Assembly (NCBI RefSeq): GCF_005889725.1
Contig: NZ_VCKX01000013.1
Coordinates: 1-64,000, forward strand
DNA length: 64,000 nucleotides
Direction of reading: 5' to 3'
DNA from: Nonomuraea zeae
Lineage (GTDB): Bacteria > Actinomycetota > Actinomycetes > Streptosporangiales > Streptosporangiaceae
Made by a program: the position numbers and the translations under genes
The notes under the pieces: generated by a model
The model's input: the letters and a program-made list of their open reading frames with translations, nothing else
Databases searched by the model: none
Told to the model about the DNA's origin: nothing
Shown: one piece after another, positions 18,945 to 27,658 of the stretch
Layout: each line of letters begins with the position of its first letter
Numbering within the stretch: position 1 is the stretch's first letter

Positions 18945-19860
18945 GTGGTTTGAGAAGATCGTTCATGTTCGGTGTGGTGGGATGACGATCGGTGTATAGA
19001 TCGCCAGAGTGGTCAGATGCCCCCTGATCGTTACCCCTCGGATCTGACCGATGAGCAGTGGGAACTGATCGAACCCCTGCTGCCCGAGCCGAACACCGGC
19101 GGGGCGTCCGGAGAAGCACCCGCGCCGGGAGATCGTCAACGCCATCTGGTATATGGTGCGCTCCGGCTGCCTGTGGCGCTATCTGCCCACCGACCTACCG
19201 CCCTGGCAGACCGTGTACTGGTACTTCCAGCAGTGGGAAGCCGCCAGCATCACCGAGATGCTCCTGGCCGAACTGCGGGTCAAAGCCCGGCGGCAGGCCG
19301 GCCGTGACGACGAACCATCGGCGGGGATCGTCGACTCCCAGAGCGTCAAGGGCGCCGACACCGTCGGCCGTGACAGCCGCGGCTACGACGCCGGAAAGGA
19401 AATCACCGGTCGCAAGCGGTTCATCATCGCCGACACCACCGGCCTGCTCGTCACGGTCGCAGTCATGGCCGCCAACTGGCAAGACCGTAACGGCGCCAAG
19501 ACTGCGCTGCTGTCGGCCCACATGGCCACCCCGATCCGGTACGTTTTCGCCGACCCGGGCTTCGCCGGACGGCTGGTGGACTGGGCCCGCGACACCCTGC
19601 GCACCACCTTGCAGATCGTGCGCAAGCCCGCTGATCAACCGGGGTTCAGCGTCATCTCACGACGCTGGGTTGGTAGAGAGGACGTTGGCTTGGCTGACCA
19701 CCTGCCGACGGCTGGTCCGCAACTACGAACGCGACCCCACCATCTCCGAAGCGGCCGCCATCGCGGGCATGATCCGACGCCTTACCCGCGGCGGACCAGC
19801 CCAACGCCAAGCGCGTCACCTCTGCGACTAACCCCTCAAACGATCATCTCAAACACACAC
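18945..19860 (+). mobile_element. IS5-family insertion sequence with TTA target duplication
   Basis: The 916-bp element is flanked by TTA at 18942-18944 and 19861-19863. The ends are imperfect inverted repeats: GTGGTTTGAGAAGATCGTT on the left, and GTGTGTGTTTGAGATGATCG read inward from the right. Removing the element plus one TTA restores the repSA reading frame, which independently confirms both ends. Confidence 0.85.
19017..19831 (+). pseudogene. IS5-family DDE transposase with two frameshifts
   Basis: The ATG at 19017 gives MPPDRYPSDLTDEQWELIEP. At GGCGGGG near 19100 the sense moves to a second frame (RPEKHPRREIVNAIWYMVRS ... GIVDSQSVKG with the first Asp, VFADPGFAG with the second). Near 19665-19672 it moves to a third frame (VERTLAWLTTCRRLVRNYER with the Glu). 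Each step equals one surplus base. A short deletion (SEAAAIAGM) is also likely. Some IS5 groups use programmed frameshifting, but two shifts plus a deletion indicate an inactive copy. Confidence 0.85.
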
Positions 19861-20066
19861 TTAGGCTGTACGCCATAGCGGAGCCAGTTCGGGCAGGTGG
19901 GTGAGCAGGGCTCGTAGCGCAGGGCGTCGAGCATGCGAGCGGCGTGCTCGCGCTGGGCCTGGCCGCCGTCGAGGGTGTCGCCAATGGATTTCGTGAGGTA
20001 CTTGGACAGGTACCGGATGCACTGATCGGTATCTGGGGTTCCGGCGAGAACGCCTCGCACGTCCAA
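19861..20066 (-). pseudogene. repSA replication initiator, 5' surviving fragment (piece 1)
   Basis: The minus strand reads LDVRGVLAGTPDTDQCIRYL, then SKYLTKSIGDTLDGGQAQREHAARMLDALRYEPCSP and NWLRYGVQPK. This is the conserved core of RepSA-like initiators of actinomycete integrative and conjugative elements. It is cut by the IS5 element at the GVQPK codon. Upstream of 20066 the homology stops behind a TGA, so the N-terminal half is gone. The roughly 295 bp to the next gene hold nothing I can assign. Confidence 0.7.
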
Positions 20067-20361
20067 TCACGCCGCTTGCCACTCTCAGTCCAGGCACCCT
20101 CTATGGCCGCTCCTGCGCCGGATCGGCTCCCGGGCGATGGTGAAGGGCGGCCGGCTTTCGCCCGGTGTCCTTGGTCGGGCCGGGAGCGAGGGGGCCCGTA
20201 CGCTGGCCCGGCGGGTCGGGCAGGTTCCTTCCTGCCCGCAAGTGTCCGACTGGGTCCCCTCGCTTCGGGACCCGGCGCGGCCAAGGCGGGTGAAGCAGGT
20301 CGCCCGGCTCCGACCTCGACTGCTTCGTCCCGAAGCCACATCACCGGAGCGTCGACCTGAC

Positions 20362-21336
20362 TCAGCAGGAGGTGGTCGTCTCGGCTACGCAGGAATCGGT
20401 GCCCGGCCCGCCGTTGGCGGTGTCGGTGCCCGACCCGCCCAGGATCCGGTCGTTGCCGGCTTCGCCGTCGAGGGTGTCGTTGCCGTCGTCGCCGCTGATG
20501 TCGTCGTCGCCGTTGCCGCCGAAGACGGTGTCGTTGCCGGAACCGGCGGCGACCCGGTCGTTGCCCGCGAAGGGGAGGATGACGTCGTCGCCGCCCAGCG
20601 CGGCGATACGGTCGGCGAACGGTGACCCGCAGATGACATCGGCGCCCGCGGTGCCGACGATGGTCTGCCCCGACGTGGCGGTGCGCCGGTCGATGGTGCA
20701 GCCCGGTCCGTTCTGGAGCGTCCCGTCGACACTGTTGGTGTTGAAGAAGCCGCTGCCGGTCTCTGCGGGGTTGTTGGTGAGGACTAGGCCCGTTTCCACG
20801 TTTAGCGCGCGGGTTTCGCCCTGAGCCGACGCCACGTTGTCGTGAAGCAAGATCCGGTCGGAGAAGAGGTACGCGTCGTCGTGTGGCCCCGCGATCGGCG
20901 AGCGAACCGACTGAGCCGGGACGGGAGCACCGCGGAAGTTGTAGCTTGCGCTCTGCGTCGCGCTCATCCCTGCTTGGTCCATGAGCGCGTAGCCCTGGTA
21001 GGAGAACTTGGCGGTGGAAAGCGAGGCCCCCGGCGGCGTATGCACGTTCAGCGAGAGCGTGCATGCCTTATCCGAGGCATCATCACCAGGTTCGATGAGC
21101 GTCTCGTATGAGCTGAATGTAACGGTGAACGCCTTGCCGTCGGGGCTGATCGCCGCCTCCCATGTCCCGGGCGGGCACCCGTTTCCGTTCGCACTGACGC
21201 TCGAGATGTATGCCTCGGCCGGGTTGGGGGCAGAGGAGGCCGCGACCGCGGGCGTCATGACTGCTGCGGTGAGGACGGCGGCGGCGAGTGTACCTGCGGC
21301 TAGTTTGGGGAGTGTGTTGCGCATGAGCAATGGCAT
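20362..21336 (-). CDS. Secreted protein with DUF4360-like domain and RTX calcium-binding repeats
   Basis: The 324-residue product has a signal peptide (cleavage near AVAAS, about residue 33) and a region like DUF4360 with three cysteines (GNGCPPGTWEAAISPDGKAF ... ACTLSLNVHTPPG ... SYNFRGAP). A Cys-containing linker leads to hemolysin-type RTX nonapeptides (GGDDVILPF, GSGNDTVFG, GEAGNDRILGG, about residues 240-315). It ends in a Cys pair. The repeats should bind calcium after secretion, with no transporter nearby. AAGGA lies 7 bases before the ATG at 21336. It is an intact gene inside a decayed region. Confidence 0.8.
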   Translation of the reverse strand: MPLLMRNTLPKLAAGTLAAAVLTAAVMTPAVAASSAPNPAEAYISSVSANGNGCPPGTWEAAISPDGKAFTVTFSSYETLIEPGDDASDKACTLSLNVHTPPGASLSTAKFSYQGYALMDQAGMSATQSASYNFRGAPVPAQSVRSPIAGPHDDAYLFSDRILLHDNVASAQGETRALNVETGLVLTNNPAETGSGFFNTNSVDGTLQNGPGCTIDRRTATSGQTIVGTAGADVICGSPFADRIAALGGDDVILPFAGNDRVAAGSGNDTVFGGNGDDDISGDDGNDTLDGEAGNDRILGGSGTDTANGGPGTDSCVAETTTSC

Positions 21337-21793
21337 AGGACATTCCTTTCCGTGGTGAACGTTCCCAGCGAGAACGTCAGGTGATTTCCTGAGGCTCGTT
21401 GACCTGTGTCAGAACGAGCTCGTGAATGGTGTCGCGGTAGCGCGGATGTCGGAGCTGTTCTTTTTTCGTATCCGCCCGCACCGCTGCGATAGTGCGATAA
21501 GGGAGATACCCCGGCGTCAAGTATGAAAGACGCACGCACGTTTATAGGCGGGCAAATAATTAGCAAGGAGCGAAAAGCGGGAGTGTCCTTGATGACCGAA
21601 TATCCACCATAATCATGGATATTATCCTGACGTGTATATCCCGAAAATTCCGATTCGCGCAGATACGCCATGGTTTCGAGAATCTGGCCCCTGGCGCGGC
21701 GGTGGGCAGGGGCAGCAATCGCAGCAGCAACCGCGCCATATTCGGGCGACCTTGAGCCGGCTCGGCCCGGCAGCCCGCGCTGTCTAAAGGCGT
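21337..21793. other. AT-richer gap with an 8-bp-arm inverted repeat
   Basis: No gene is supported. GC falls clearly between about 21440 and 21660. AATATCCA (21600-21607) and TGGATATT (21617-21624) form a perfect inverted repeat with a 9-bp spacer, a possible operator of the RTX gene or an element relic. Confidence 0.4.
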
Positions 21794-22117
21794 ATGCGGC
21801 CGAGTCGGTTAATCCGGGCTGTGGCTGGAGTCGTCCCGGCCACATGCCTGATCGCGGGAGCCGCGTGGCCAGCGAGCGGCGCACGTGGCCCGGACTGGTT
21901 GCGCTGGACGCTTGGGGCGATTCTGGGAGCGCTTGAAACCTCGCTGAGCATGGCGCTGCTACTTGGCCCGGTAGCTCGGCGACTGGCGGGAGAGAACGCG
22001 GCCACTCACCGCCCGGGATCGCAAGCGTTCTCAGCGTCGAGGACCGGATCGAGGCGGTCAACACCGCCCGTGCCACGCTTTTTACATGCCGCTACCGGAC
22101 TGATAGTCGTGGGCTGA
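21794..22117 (+). CDS. Small hypothetical membrane protein, doubtful
   Basis: The 107-codon frame has two hydrophobic segments (VAGVVPATCLIAGAAW and WTLGAILGALETSLSMALLLG). No ribosome site is clear. It may be the transmembrane lead-in of the pentapeptide pseudogene that follows, in which case it is not a separate gene. Confidence 0.25.
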   Translation: MRPSRLIRAVAGVVPATCLIAGAAWPASGARGPDWLRWTLGAILGALETSLSMALLLGPVARRLAGENAATHRPGSQAFSASRTGSRRSTPPVPRFLHAATGLIVVG

Positions 22118-22129
22118 CTAGTCTTCACC

Positions 22130-22680
22130 GGCGCTGGTCGGGGTCTATACCGCGAAGACCTTGGACGTATCCGTGCGGACACTGGACGCGCGACCCGCTA
22201 GGGACAACTAGCTGATCGCCATGCAAAAGCGGTTGAGCAACTGGGTTCAGCGAAGATTTGATGTCCGACCAGGGGCATCTACGCTTTACAACGTCTTGCC
22301 GGAGACTCAGGCCGTGATCGAACCGCCATCGCCGAGGTTCTGACAGCTTATGTTCAGGTGCATGCCCATCCACCGAATCTGAAAAGGTCCAAGGACAAGC
22401 GCTTGTGGATGTGGCTGCCGCCCTGAATGTGCTCACCAAGCTGGACCCCCTTGGGCGGCAGAATTTCGACCTGAATGACGTGGACTTTCACCGACTCGAA
22501 TTGCGAAACGTGCGACTGCCCAAGGCGAACCTGAGTGGCGCGGCTAAGAAGGATCATATTGGTCCAGGAAGGTTGTCCACGTGGCAAGGCCAACCTCACA
22601 AACGTTACTCCCGAGTGCAGGATCTGCCGGCCTGGCACTCACGGCGGCGCGCCCTCCGCATCGTATGCGCGTCGCCGTAA
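22130..22680 (+). pseudogene. Pentapeptide-repeat protein, multiply frameshifted
   Basis: Reading across frames gives the standard order of actinomycete pentapeptide-repeat proteins. GVYTAKTLDVSVRTLDA is followed by GQLADRHAKAVEQLGSAKI, then (after a stop at TTTGA near 22257) GIYALQRLAGDSGRDRTAIA, EVLTAYVQVHAHPP and LKRSKDKR. After a further shift comes VDVAAALNVLTKLDPLGRQN, then FDLNDVDFHRLELRNVRLPK with A(D/N)LxG-like units. At least three indels and a truncated repeat domain make it non-functional. Confidence 0.65.
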
Positions 22681-22684
22681 ACCC

Positions 22685-23011
22685 CTACGCGTCATCTGGG
22701 TCGTGTTTCAGCAGGTCAGGCGATATGTGGCCGCTGAGTGGAAAGGGTGTGCAGCCGGATGCCGCCGTGAGCGGCCCGTTGCCGCAGGTCCCGGAATATG
22801 CCCGGAATGGATCACGAGGTGTTTCCTCTGGTCGAAGATCTGCGGATCGCGTGGCGGCTAGGGCGTCCTCAATCCGGTTGTTGACCATCTCTTGCTGCGC
22901 GTCGAGGCGCTTGGCGTAGACCCCTAGGAGCACGTCCACGCCGTGTCCGCCGGGGGCGGGTACGCCCGCGTTGAGCCGGACGGAGACGGCAGCATGCCTC
23001 AGGTCGTACGG
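22685..23011 (-). pseudogene. Tyrosine recombinase (integrase) C-terminal relic
   Basis: The minus strand reads PYDLRHAAVSVRLNAGVPAP, then GGHGVDVLLGVYAKRLDAQQEMVNNRIEDAL. This contains the RxxH (LRHAA), the GH pair and the nucleophile-bearing VYAK segment of actinomycete integrases. About seven residues (TQVAEWA in relatives) are missing between VPAP and GGHG, and everything upstream of PYDLRH is lost. Its 3' tail resembles the relic at 17148-17400. It marks the right side of the decayed zone. Confidence 0.75.
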
Positions 23012-23064
23012 TCGTCTCCGAGCCAGGGGAGAGGTGACCTGGGCGGGTGTCCCTTGTCGGCGGG

Positions 23065-23709
23065 CTACGGGCGGGGGTCGTCCAGGCCGGCGGCGCGGGC
23101 GCGGGCGATGGCCTCGGCGCGGGAGGTCGCGTTGAGCTTGGTGAGGATCGTGGAGATGTAGTTGCGCACGGTCTTGGCGCTCAGCCCGGCCCGCTCGGCT
23201 ATGGCGGGGTTGGTGTAGCCGGCCGCCATGAGGTGAAGGATGTCGTGCTCCCGTGCGGTGAGCTCGGGGAAGAGCTGCCGGCCCGGCCGGGGCGTGGCGA
23301 TCTGGGTCGTCAGGTGGTGGGCGGCCGCGGGGCTGAGGATGGCCTGGCCGGCCGCGGCGGCGCGGACCGCGCGCAGCATCTCCTCGCGGTCGGCGCCCTT
23401 GATGAGGTAGCCGCGCGCCCCGGCCCTGAGCGCGGCGAATACCGAGGCGCTGTCGTCGTACATCGTGACGATGAGGATGTTGGTGCCGGGAAGCTCGGCG
23501 AGGATGCGGCGGGTTGCCTCGACGCCGTTCAGGCCGGGCATGGTGATGTCCATGAGGACCACGTCGGGGCGCAGCCGGAGGGTCAGCTCGATGGCCTCCT
23601 CCCCGGACCCGGCCTCGCCGACCAGCTCGGTCTCCGGGTCGGAGTCGAGGACGGCGCGTAGCCCGTACCGGAAGATCGGGTGATCGTCGGCGAGCAGGAT
23701 TCGGATCAT
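23065..23709 (-). CDS. LuxR/NarL-family response regulator
   Basis: The 214-residue protein has a receiver domain at 1-120 (acidic pair in LLADDHP, phospho-acceptor Asp in VVLMDITMPG near 54, Lys in YLIKGA) and a C-terminal LuxR helix-turn-helix (LTAREHDILHLMAAGYTNPA ... SAKTVRNYIS). The ATG overlaps the histidine-kinase stop (ATGA), so kinase and regulator are coupled. Its target is unknown, but the nested inverted repeat at 26475-26573 in front of the operon is a natural candidate. Confidence 0.92.
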   Translation of the reverse strand: MIRILLADDHPIFRYGLRAVLDSDPETELVGEAGSGEEAIELTLRLRPDVVLMDITMPGLNGVEATRRILAELPGTNILIVTMYDDSASVFAALRAGARGYLIKGADREEMLRAVRAAAAGQAILSPAAAHHLTTQIATPRPGRQLFPELTAREHDILHLMAAGYTNPAIAERAGLSAKTVRNYISTILTKLNATSRAEAIARARAAGLDDPRP

Positions 23710-25760
23710 GTGCTCTCCTCGGCCAGCGGTAGGCGGGCGGCGACCCGGGTGCTGCCGGCGTCGCTGGTGACGGTGAGGACGCCGCCGAGCTCCTCGGCGC
23801 GTTCGCGCATCGACGCGGTGCCTACCCCTGGGCGGCTGGAGGGGGTGATGCCGGTGCCGTCGTCCGCCACCAGGAGCTCGGCCGCGTGCTCGTCGACGTT
23901 CAGCTCGATCAGGCACGAGCCGGCGCCGGAGTGCCGGATGACGTTGGTGACGGCTTCCTGCGCGATCCGGTAGACGGCGACCTCGACCGCGGCGGGCATC
24001 GCCGGCAGCTCTGGGACGCGCACGGTGGTGGCCAGGCCCGCCTGTTCGGCGCTCTCCGACAGGTGGGCCAGGGCGCCGGCGAGGCCGAGATCGTCCAGTG
24101 CGGGAGGGCGGAGCATGCGCGCCAGGCGGCGTACCTCCTCTAATGTCTGCCTGCTCTGGTCCTTCGACGCGCGCATCAGTCTGTCCGCGGCGGCGGCGTC
24201 GGTGGCCATGACGGCGTGGGCGGCGTCGACCGTCAGCGCGAGACCGCTCAACGCGGGGCCGAGGGAGTCGTGCAGGTCGCGGCGGATCCTGCGGCGCTCC
24301 TCCTCCCGCGCGAGGACGAGGCTCTCGCGGGTCTTCTGCAGGTCGGTGGCGAGCCGGCGGATGCGCAGGGATTCCTGGGCGGCGAACACCGCCGCGCCGC
24401 AGTGGCGGGCGAGGTCGGCGAGCAGCCGCCGGTCCCTGGCGGACAGGTTGTCGCCGGGGGTGGCGACGACGAGCCGGCCCAGCGCCGCGCCCCGGTGGCC
24501 GATCTCGAAACTCTCCGTCGCGCCTGCCGGTCTCCCGGTGCTCGCGACGATCTCGTGGCCGAGTTCGAGGGCCGTGTAGGGGGCTTTGAGGGTACGGGCG
24601 ACGGCGTCGACGATGGCAGGGGCGATCTCCTCGGGCCGGGCAAGGCTGCCGAGCTGTTGCCCGAGCCTGCTGAGCACGACGTAGGGATCGCCGCGCTCGC
24701 CGTACACCAGGCGGTTGACGTGCCGTTGGACGCGCTCGCGCAGCGGGCTGAAGGCCAGCGCCACCGCGGCCGCCGCGACGACCGTCAGCAACCCGCCGGT
24801 GCCGTCGGCCCACAGCGCGCCGATGCCGCCGACGACGGCCGCGTACGCGGTCACCACGAAGACGGTCAGGACGCCGTAGACCAGCGCCCGATTGATCCAG
24901 ACGTCCAGGTCGAACAGCCGGTGACGCAGCACCGCGATCGCCACCGCGATGGGGATCAGCGCCATCAGCGCGGCCGTGAGCAGGCCGATGAGGACGAACG
25001 CGATCAGCCCACGGGAGCTGGCCTCGTTGTACAGGGCGCCCAGGGGGCTCACGTTGAGCGTGAGCGCGAACAGGAACCACAGGCTGATCGCCACCAGCAG
25101 CCACTTGGCCTGCTGTCTCTCGACCGGCCCGGAAACGCGGAGATAGCGGTGGAGCTGGGCGGCGACGCAGGTCCCGACCAGGATCAGGACGATGACGGCG
25201 TCCAGCGCCGGCGATCCTCCTCCGACCCCCACCAGGCCCAGCGCCAGGTAGACGGCCCACAACGCGGCCAACCAACGGCTCCACGAGGGGACGAAGCGAC
25301 CGTCGGGGAAGACGTACGCCACGGGGAACAACCCGATCCAGGCCAGCCCCTGCACGCCGCGGGCCACGCCCTCGAGCTCGGGATACAGAGCGGCCACGAC
25401 CAGAGGCGTCTCGCTGCCGCCCGTCGCGAACATGACGAGCGCGAAGGACAGATAGAGGCGGAACCACGACGTCCCGCGGCGCAGCATGAAGGTCGCGGAC
25501 GTCACGGCGGCGGCGGTCACGATGACACCGGGCAGGGCCACCAGCGCGGCCCACGACTCGACGGGCATGCCCCACGCGTCGAGGACCGCGCGGCCCTGTG
25601 GCGTGGACCACGGCGCGAATTCGACCTCCGGCAGCCGGGCCGCTTCGACGATCCACAGCACGAGCCCGGCGGTGTACAGGACGGGCAGGAGGCATGTGAG
25701 GGTGAGAACGACGGCGCGGCCGACACGTCGCGCGTCGGCCGCAAGGCGCCTGCCATGCAC
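23706..25760 (-). CDS. Sensor histidine kinase, HisKA_3 type
   Basis: The 684-residue product has about eight to ten transmembrane helices in residues 15-340, a GAF-like segment about 370-450, and a dimerisation/phosphoacceptor motif EEERRRIRRDLHDSLGPALS (His near 500). The C-terminal HATPase has its N-box in AQEAVTNVIRHSGA and a G-box DDGTGI. It is the cognate partner of the overlapping response regulator. The large membrane domain suggests sensing of a membrane or lipophilic signal, which is inference. Confidence 0.92.
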   Translation of the reverse strand: MHGRRLAADARRVGRAVVLTLTCLLPVLYTAGLVLWIVEAARLPEVEFAPWSTPQGRAVLDAWGMPVESWAALVALPGVIVTAAAVTSATFMLRRGTSWFRLYLSFALVMFATGGSETPLVVAALYPELEGVARGVQGLAWIGLFPVAYVFPDGRFVPSWSRWLAALWAVYLALGLVGVGGGSPALDAVIVLILVGTCVAAQLHRYLRVSGPVERQQAKWLLVAISLWFLFALTLNVSPLGALYNEASSRGLIAFVLIGLLTAALMALIPIAVAIAVLRHRLFDLDVWINRALVYGVLTVFVVTAYAAVVGGIGALWADGTGGLLTVVAAAAVALAFSPLRERVQRHVNRLVYGERGDPYVVLSRLGQQLGSLARPEEIAPAIVDAVARTLKAPYTALELGHEIVASTGRPAGATESFEIGHRGAALGRLVVATPGDNLSARDRRLLADLARHCGAAVFAAQESLRIRRLATDLQKTRESLVLAREEERRRIRRDLHDSLGPALSGLALTVDAAHAVMATDAAAADRLMRASKDQSRQTLEEVRRLARMLRPPALDDLGLAGALAHLSESAEQAGLATTVRVPELPAMPAAVEVAVYRIAQEAVTNVIRHSGAGSCLIELNVDEHAAELLVADDGTGITPSSRPGVGTASMRERAEELGGVLTVTSDAGSTRVAARLPLAEEST

Positions 25761-25772
25761 CGGTGCAGCCCC

Positions 25773-26420
25773 TTACTCGGAGTGGCCACGCCAGGTGAAC
25801 CAGGCGATCGTGACCAGTGTCGCCATGAAGACCGCGTGGACGACATCGTAAACGACTCCCGCGCCGGCGGCGATCATCGCGATCTGGCTCAGCGGCACGG
25901 CGGCCGCCAGCCATCGGGGCACCGCGCGAGAGCGCCAGAGAGCGGCCCCGAGCACGACGAAGCCCACCACGGACAGCAGGAATCCGATCGCCTGAATACC
26001 GAAGACCCGTCCCGAGTCGGACTGGAAGGAGTCGAACAGTGCACGGCCCGCGGCGGCGTCGGACGTCAGGTACCAGTCGACGGCGCCGATGGCGAAGAAG
26101 CCGGCGCAGAACAGCACCCCGGCCAGGCCGGTGAGCACGGCGGCGATCGTGGCGAGCGACGCGGCCCTGCGGCGGACGAGCAGGCAGGCCGCGAGGCCGG
26201 CGGTGATGTAGGCGATGGCCGTCCCCATCCCTCCCAGCAGGCTGAACAGCCACACCGCGTCGCGCTCGGCGCGCATCGTGGCGTACGTGCCGAAATCGAG
26301 TGCCGTGACCGGGCGGAGGAGGAGATTGGCCGCGGCCGTGACGGCGCCGGCGGCGAGGAGCACGGCGACGACGGCGGTGCGGCTCGATCGGATGGTGGGT
26401 GAGGGGGCGAGGGTTTCCAT
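25773..26420 (-). CDS. Hypothetical six-helix membrane protein in the two-component operon
   Basis: The 215-residue product has about six hydrophobic helices with short polar ends (DUF4386-like by length and pattern, not certain). GGGAG lies upstream of the ATG. It is first in the leftward operon, 12 bp before the kinase, and could be an accessory sensor subunit. Confidence 0.75.
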   Translation of the reverse strand: METLAPSPTIRSSRTAVVAVLLAAGAVTAAANLLLRPVTALDFGTYATMRAERDAVWLFSLLGGMGTAIAYITAGLAACLLVRRRAASLATIAAVLTGLAGVLFCAGFFAIGAVDWYLTSDAAAGRALFDSFQSDSGRVFGIQAIGFLLSVVGFVVLGAALWRSRAVPRWLAAAVPLSQIAMIAAGAGVVYDVVHAVFMATLVTIAWFTWRGHSE

Positions 26421-26474
26421 GTGGCTCTCCCTTGTTTCAGCGGGAGCCTCAATGTCGCGTTCCCGCCGTCCCTG

Positions 26475-26573
26475 GCTCCAGAGGCGTCATGTCCCGGCGA
26501 GAGCAGGGACTTCATGTCCCGGGTGGGACATTCGCCCCTGGTGACGAAAGGGACATCTCGCCTCTGGGAGCCG
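26475..26573. promoter_or_regulatory. Nested inverted repeats in a divergent promoter region
   Basis: Outer arms 26475-26496 (GGCTCCAGAGGCGTCATGTC + CC) and 26551-26573 (GGGACATCTCGCCTCTGGGA + GCC) are near-perfect reverse complements. Between them lies ATGTCCC-GGGT-GGGACAT (26515-26532). ATGTCCC or its complement therefore occurs four times in 70 bp, between the leftward two-component operon and the rightward lectin gene. Confidence 0.75.
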
Positions 26574-26640
26574 GGACGCCGGGATGGCGAATCTGAGAGC
26601 ACCCGCCGGACGGCGGCCACACTCCCGGAAGGACACTCCA

Positions 26641-27159
26641 ATGCGCAGAATCCGCCTGACCGCCTCGCTGACCGTGCTGTGCGCGATGACCGGGGCCCTC
26701 GCGGCGACGGCGGCCCCCGCCCACGCCGCGCCCGCGTACTACAAGTTCGTCGCAGAGCACAGCGGCAAGTGCCTGGACGTACAGGGTGGGAGCACCCGGC
26801 ACGCGGCCCCGACCCACCAGTGGCGGTGCCTGGACCGGGTGCTCAGCCAGCAGTGGGAGGCCCGCAGGTTCGACGATGGGGCGTACGTGTTCGTCGCCAG
26901 GCACAGCGGCAAGTGCCTGGACGTCGCCTACGCGAGCACCGCGGGCGCGGCGGCGGTGCTTCAGGCGACCTGCCGCTTCACGAGCAACCAGCGGTGGCGG
27001 ATCAAGACGAACGCCGACGGCACCAAGCGGGTCATCGCCAAGCACAGTGGTCTGTGCCTGGACGTGGCCAATGTGGACTACGCCGACGGCGCCAGGGTGG
27101 TCCAGGCCCGCTGCTGGGGCGGGGAGAACCAGAGCTGGCACGTCACCAGGGTCGGCTAG
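26641..27159 (+). CDS. Secreted ricin-type beta-trefoil lectin
   Basis: The 172-residue protein has a signal peptide (cleavage near AHAAP, about residue 30) followed by one complete beta-trefoil of three repeats. Each repeat carries HSGKCLDV or HSGLCLDV and ends in a QxW motif (QQWE, QRWR, QSWH). It should bind carbohydrate outside the cell and has no attached catalytic domain. GGAAGGAC lies 7-8 bases before the ATG. It is divergent from the two-component operon and may be controlled through the shared nested repeat. Confidence 0.9.
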   Translation: MRRIRLTASLTVLCAMTGALAATAAPAHAAPAYYKFVAEHSGKCLDVQGGSTRHAAPTHQWRCLDRVLSQQWEARRFDDGAYVFVARHSGKCLDVAYASTAGAAAVLQATCRFTSNQRWRIKTNADGTKRVIAKHSGLCLDVANVDYADGARVVQARCWGGENQSWHVTRVG

Positions 27160-27206
27160 ACCGCTCTCCGCTCGGGTCCTTGGCACCTTCGAAGAGCAGA
27201 AGGGGG

Positions 27207-27551
27207 TTACGCGTCGGCAGGGTCGCGTAGGGCGAGTGCTTCGGCGGCGGTCAGTCCCTTGCGTGCTGCGATCCTGCGCCGTGCCCGGACCTGAGCGCTC
27301 GTGCGCGGGCGGTATTTCGGCTCCCGCCCGCAGCCGCAGGTCTCGAAGCCCTCGTAACGGAGCCCCGCTCCCAGAACGGCCTCGACGGCTGCCCAGTCGC
27401 GGTCCTTGGTCCTGCGCGGTGCCGCGAAGTCATGGCCGGCGAAGAGCATCGGCTGCCGGCAGCGGGTGCAGAGGTGCTCTGCGCCGTCCCAGGGCAGTTT
27501 GTTGCTCTGCCGGCATGGAACGCATACGTAGTGGACCTTGTAGGTGACCAT
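27207..27551 (-). CDS. Small zinc-ribbon protein
   Basis: From the ATG at 27551 the 114-residue product reads MVTYKVHYVCVPCRQSNK, with CxxC and CTRC pairs and a later CGCG. The C-terminus is basic (RRRIAARKGLTAAE). Proteins of this type in actinomycetes are sometimes mislabelled deoxyxylulose-5-phosphate synthase. I see only a zinc-ribbon. An upstream extension to 27641 looks non-coding. Confidence 0.7.
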   Translation of the reverse strand: MVTYKVHYVCVPCRQSNKLPWDGAEHLCTRCRQPMLFAGHDFAAPRRTKDRDWAAVEAVLGAGLRYEGFETCGCGREPKYRPRTSAQVRARRRIAARKGLTAAEALALRDPADA

Positions 27552-27658
27552 CGCGTACGTGCACACAGGGACAGAGTACTTCTGACCACGGTGATGAGTT
27601 CTCGCACCCGCACCCGTCACATCTACGACGGGACACGACAACGCGGAAGGATGACGTG

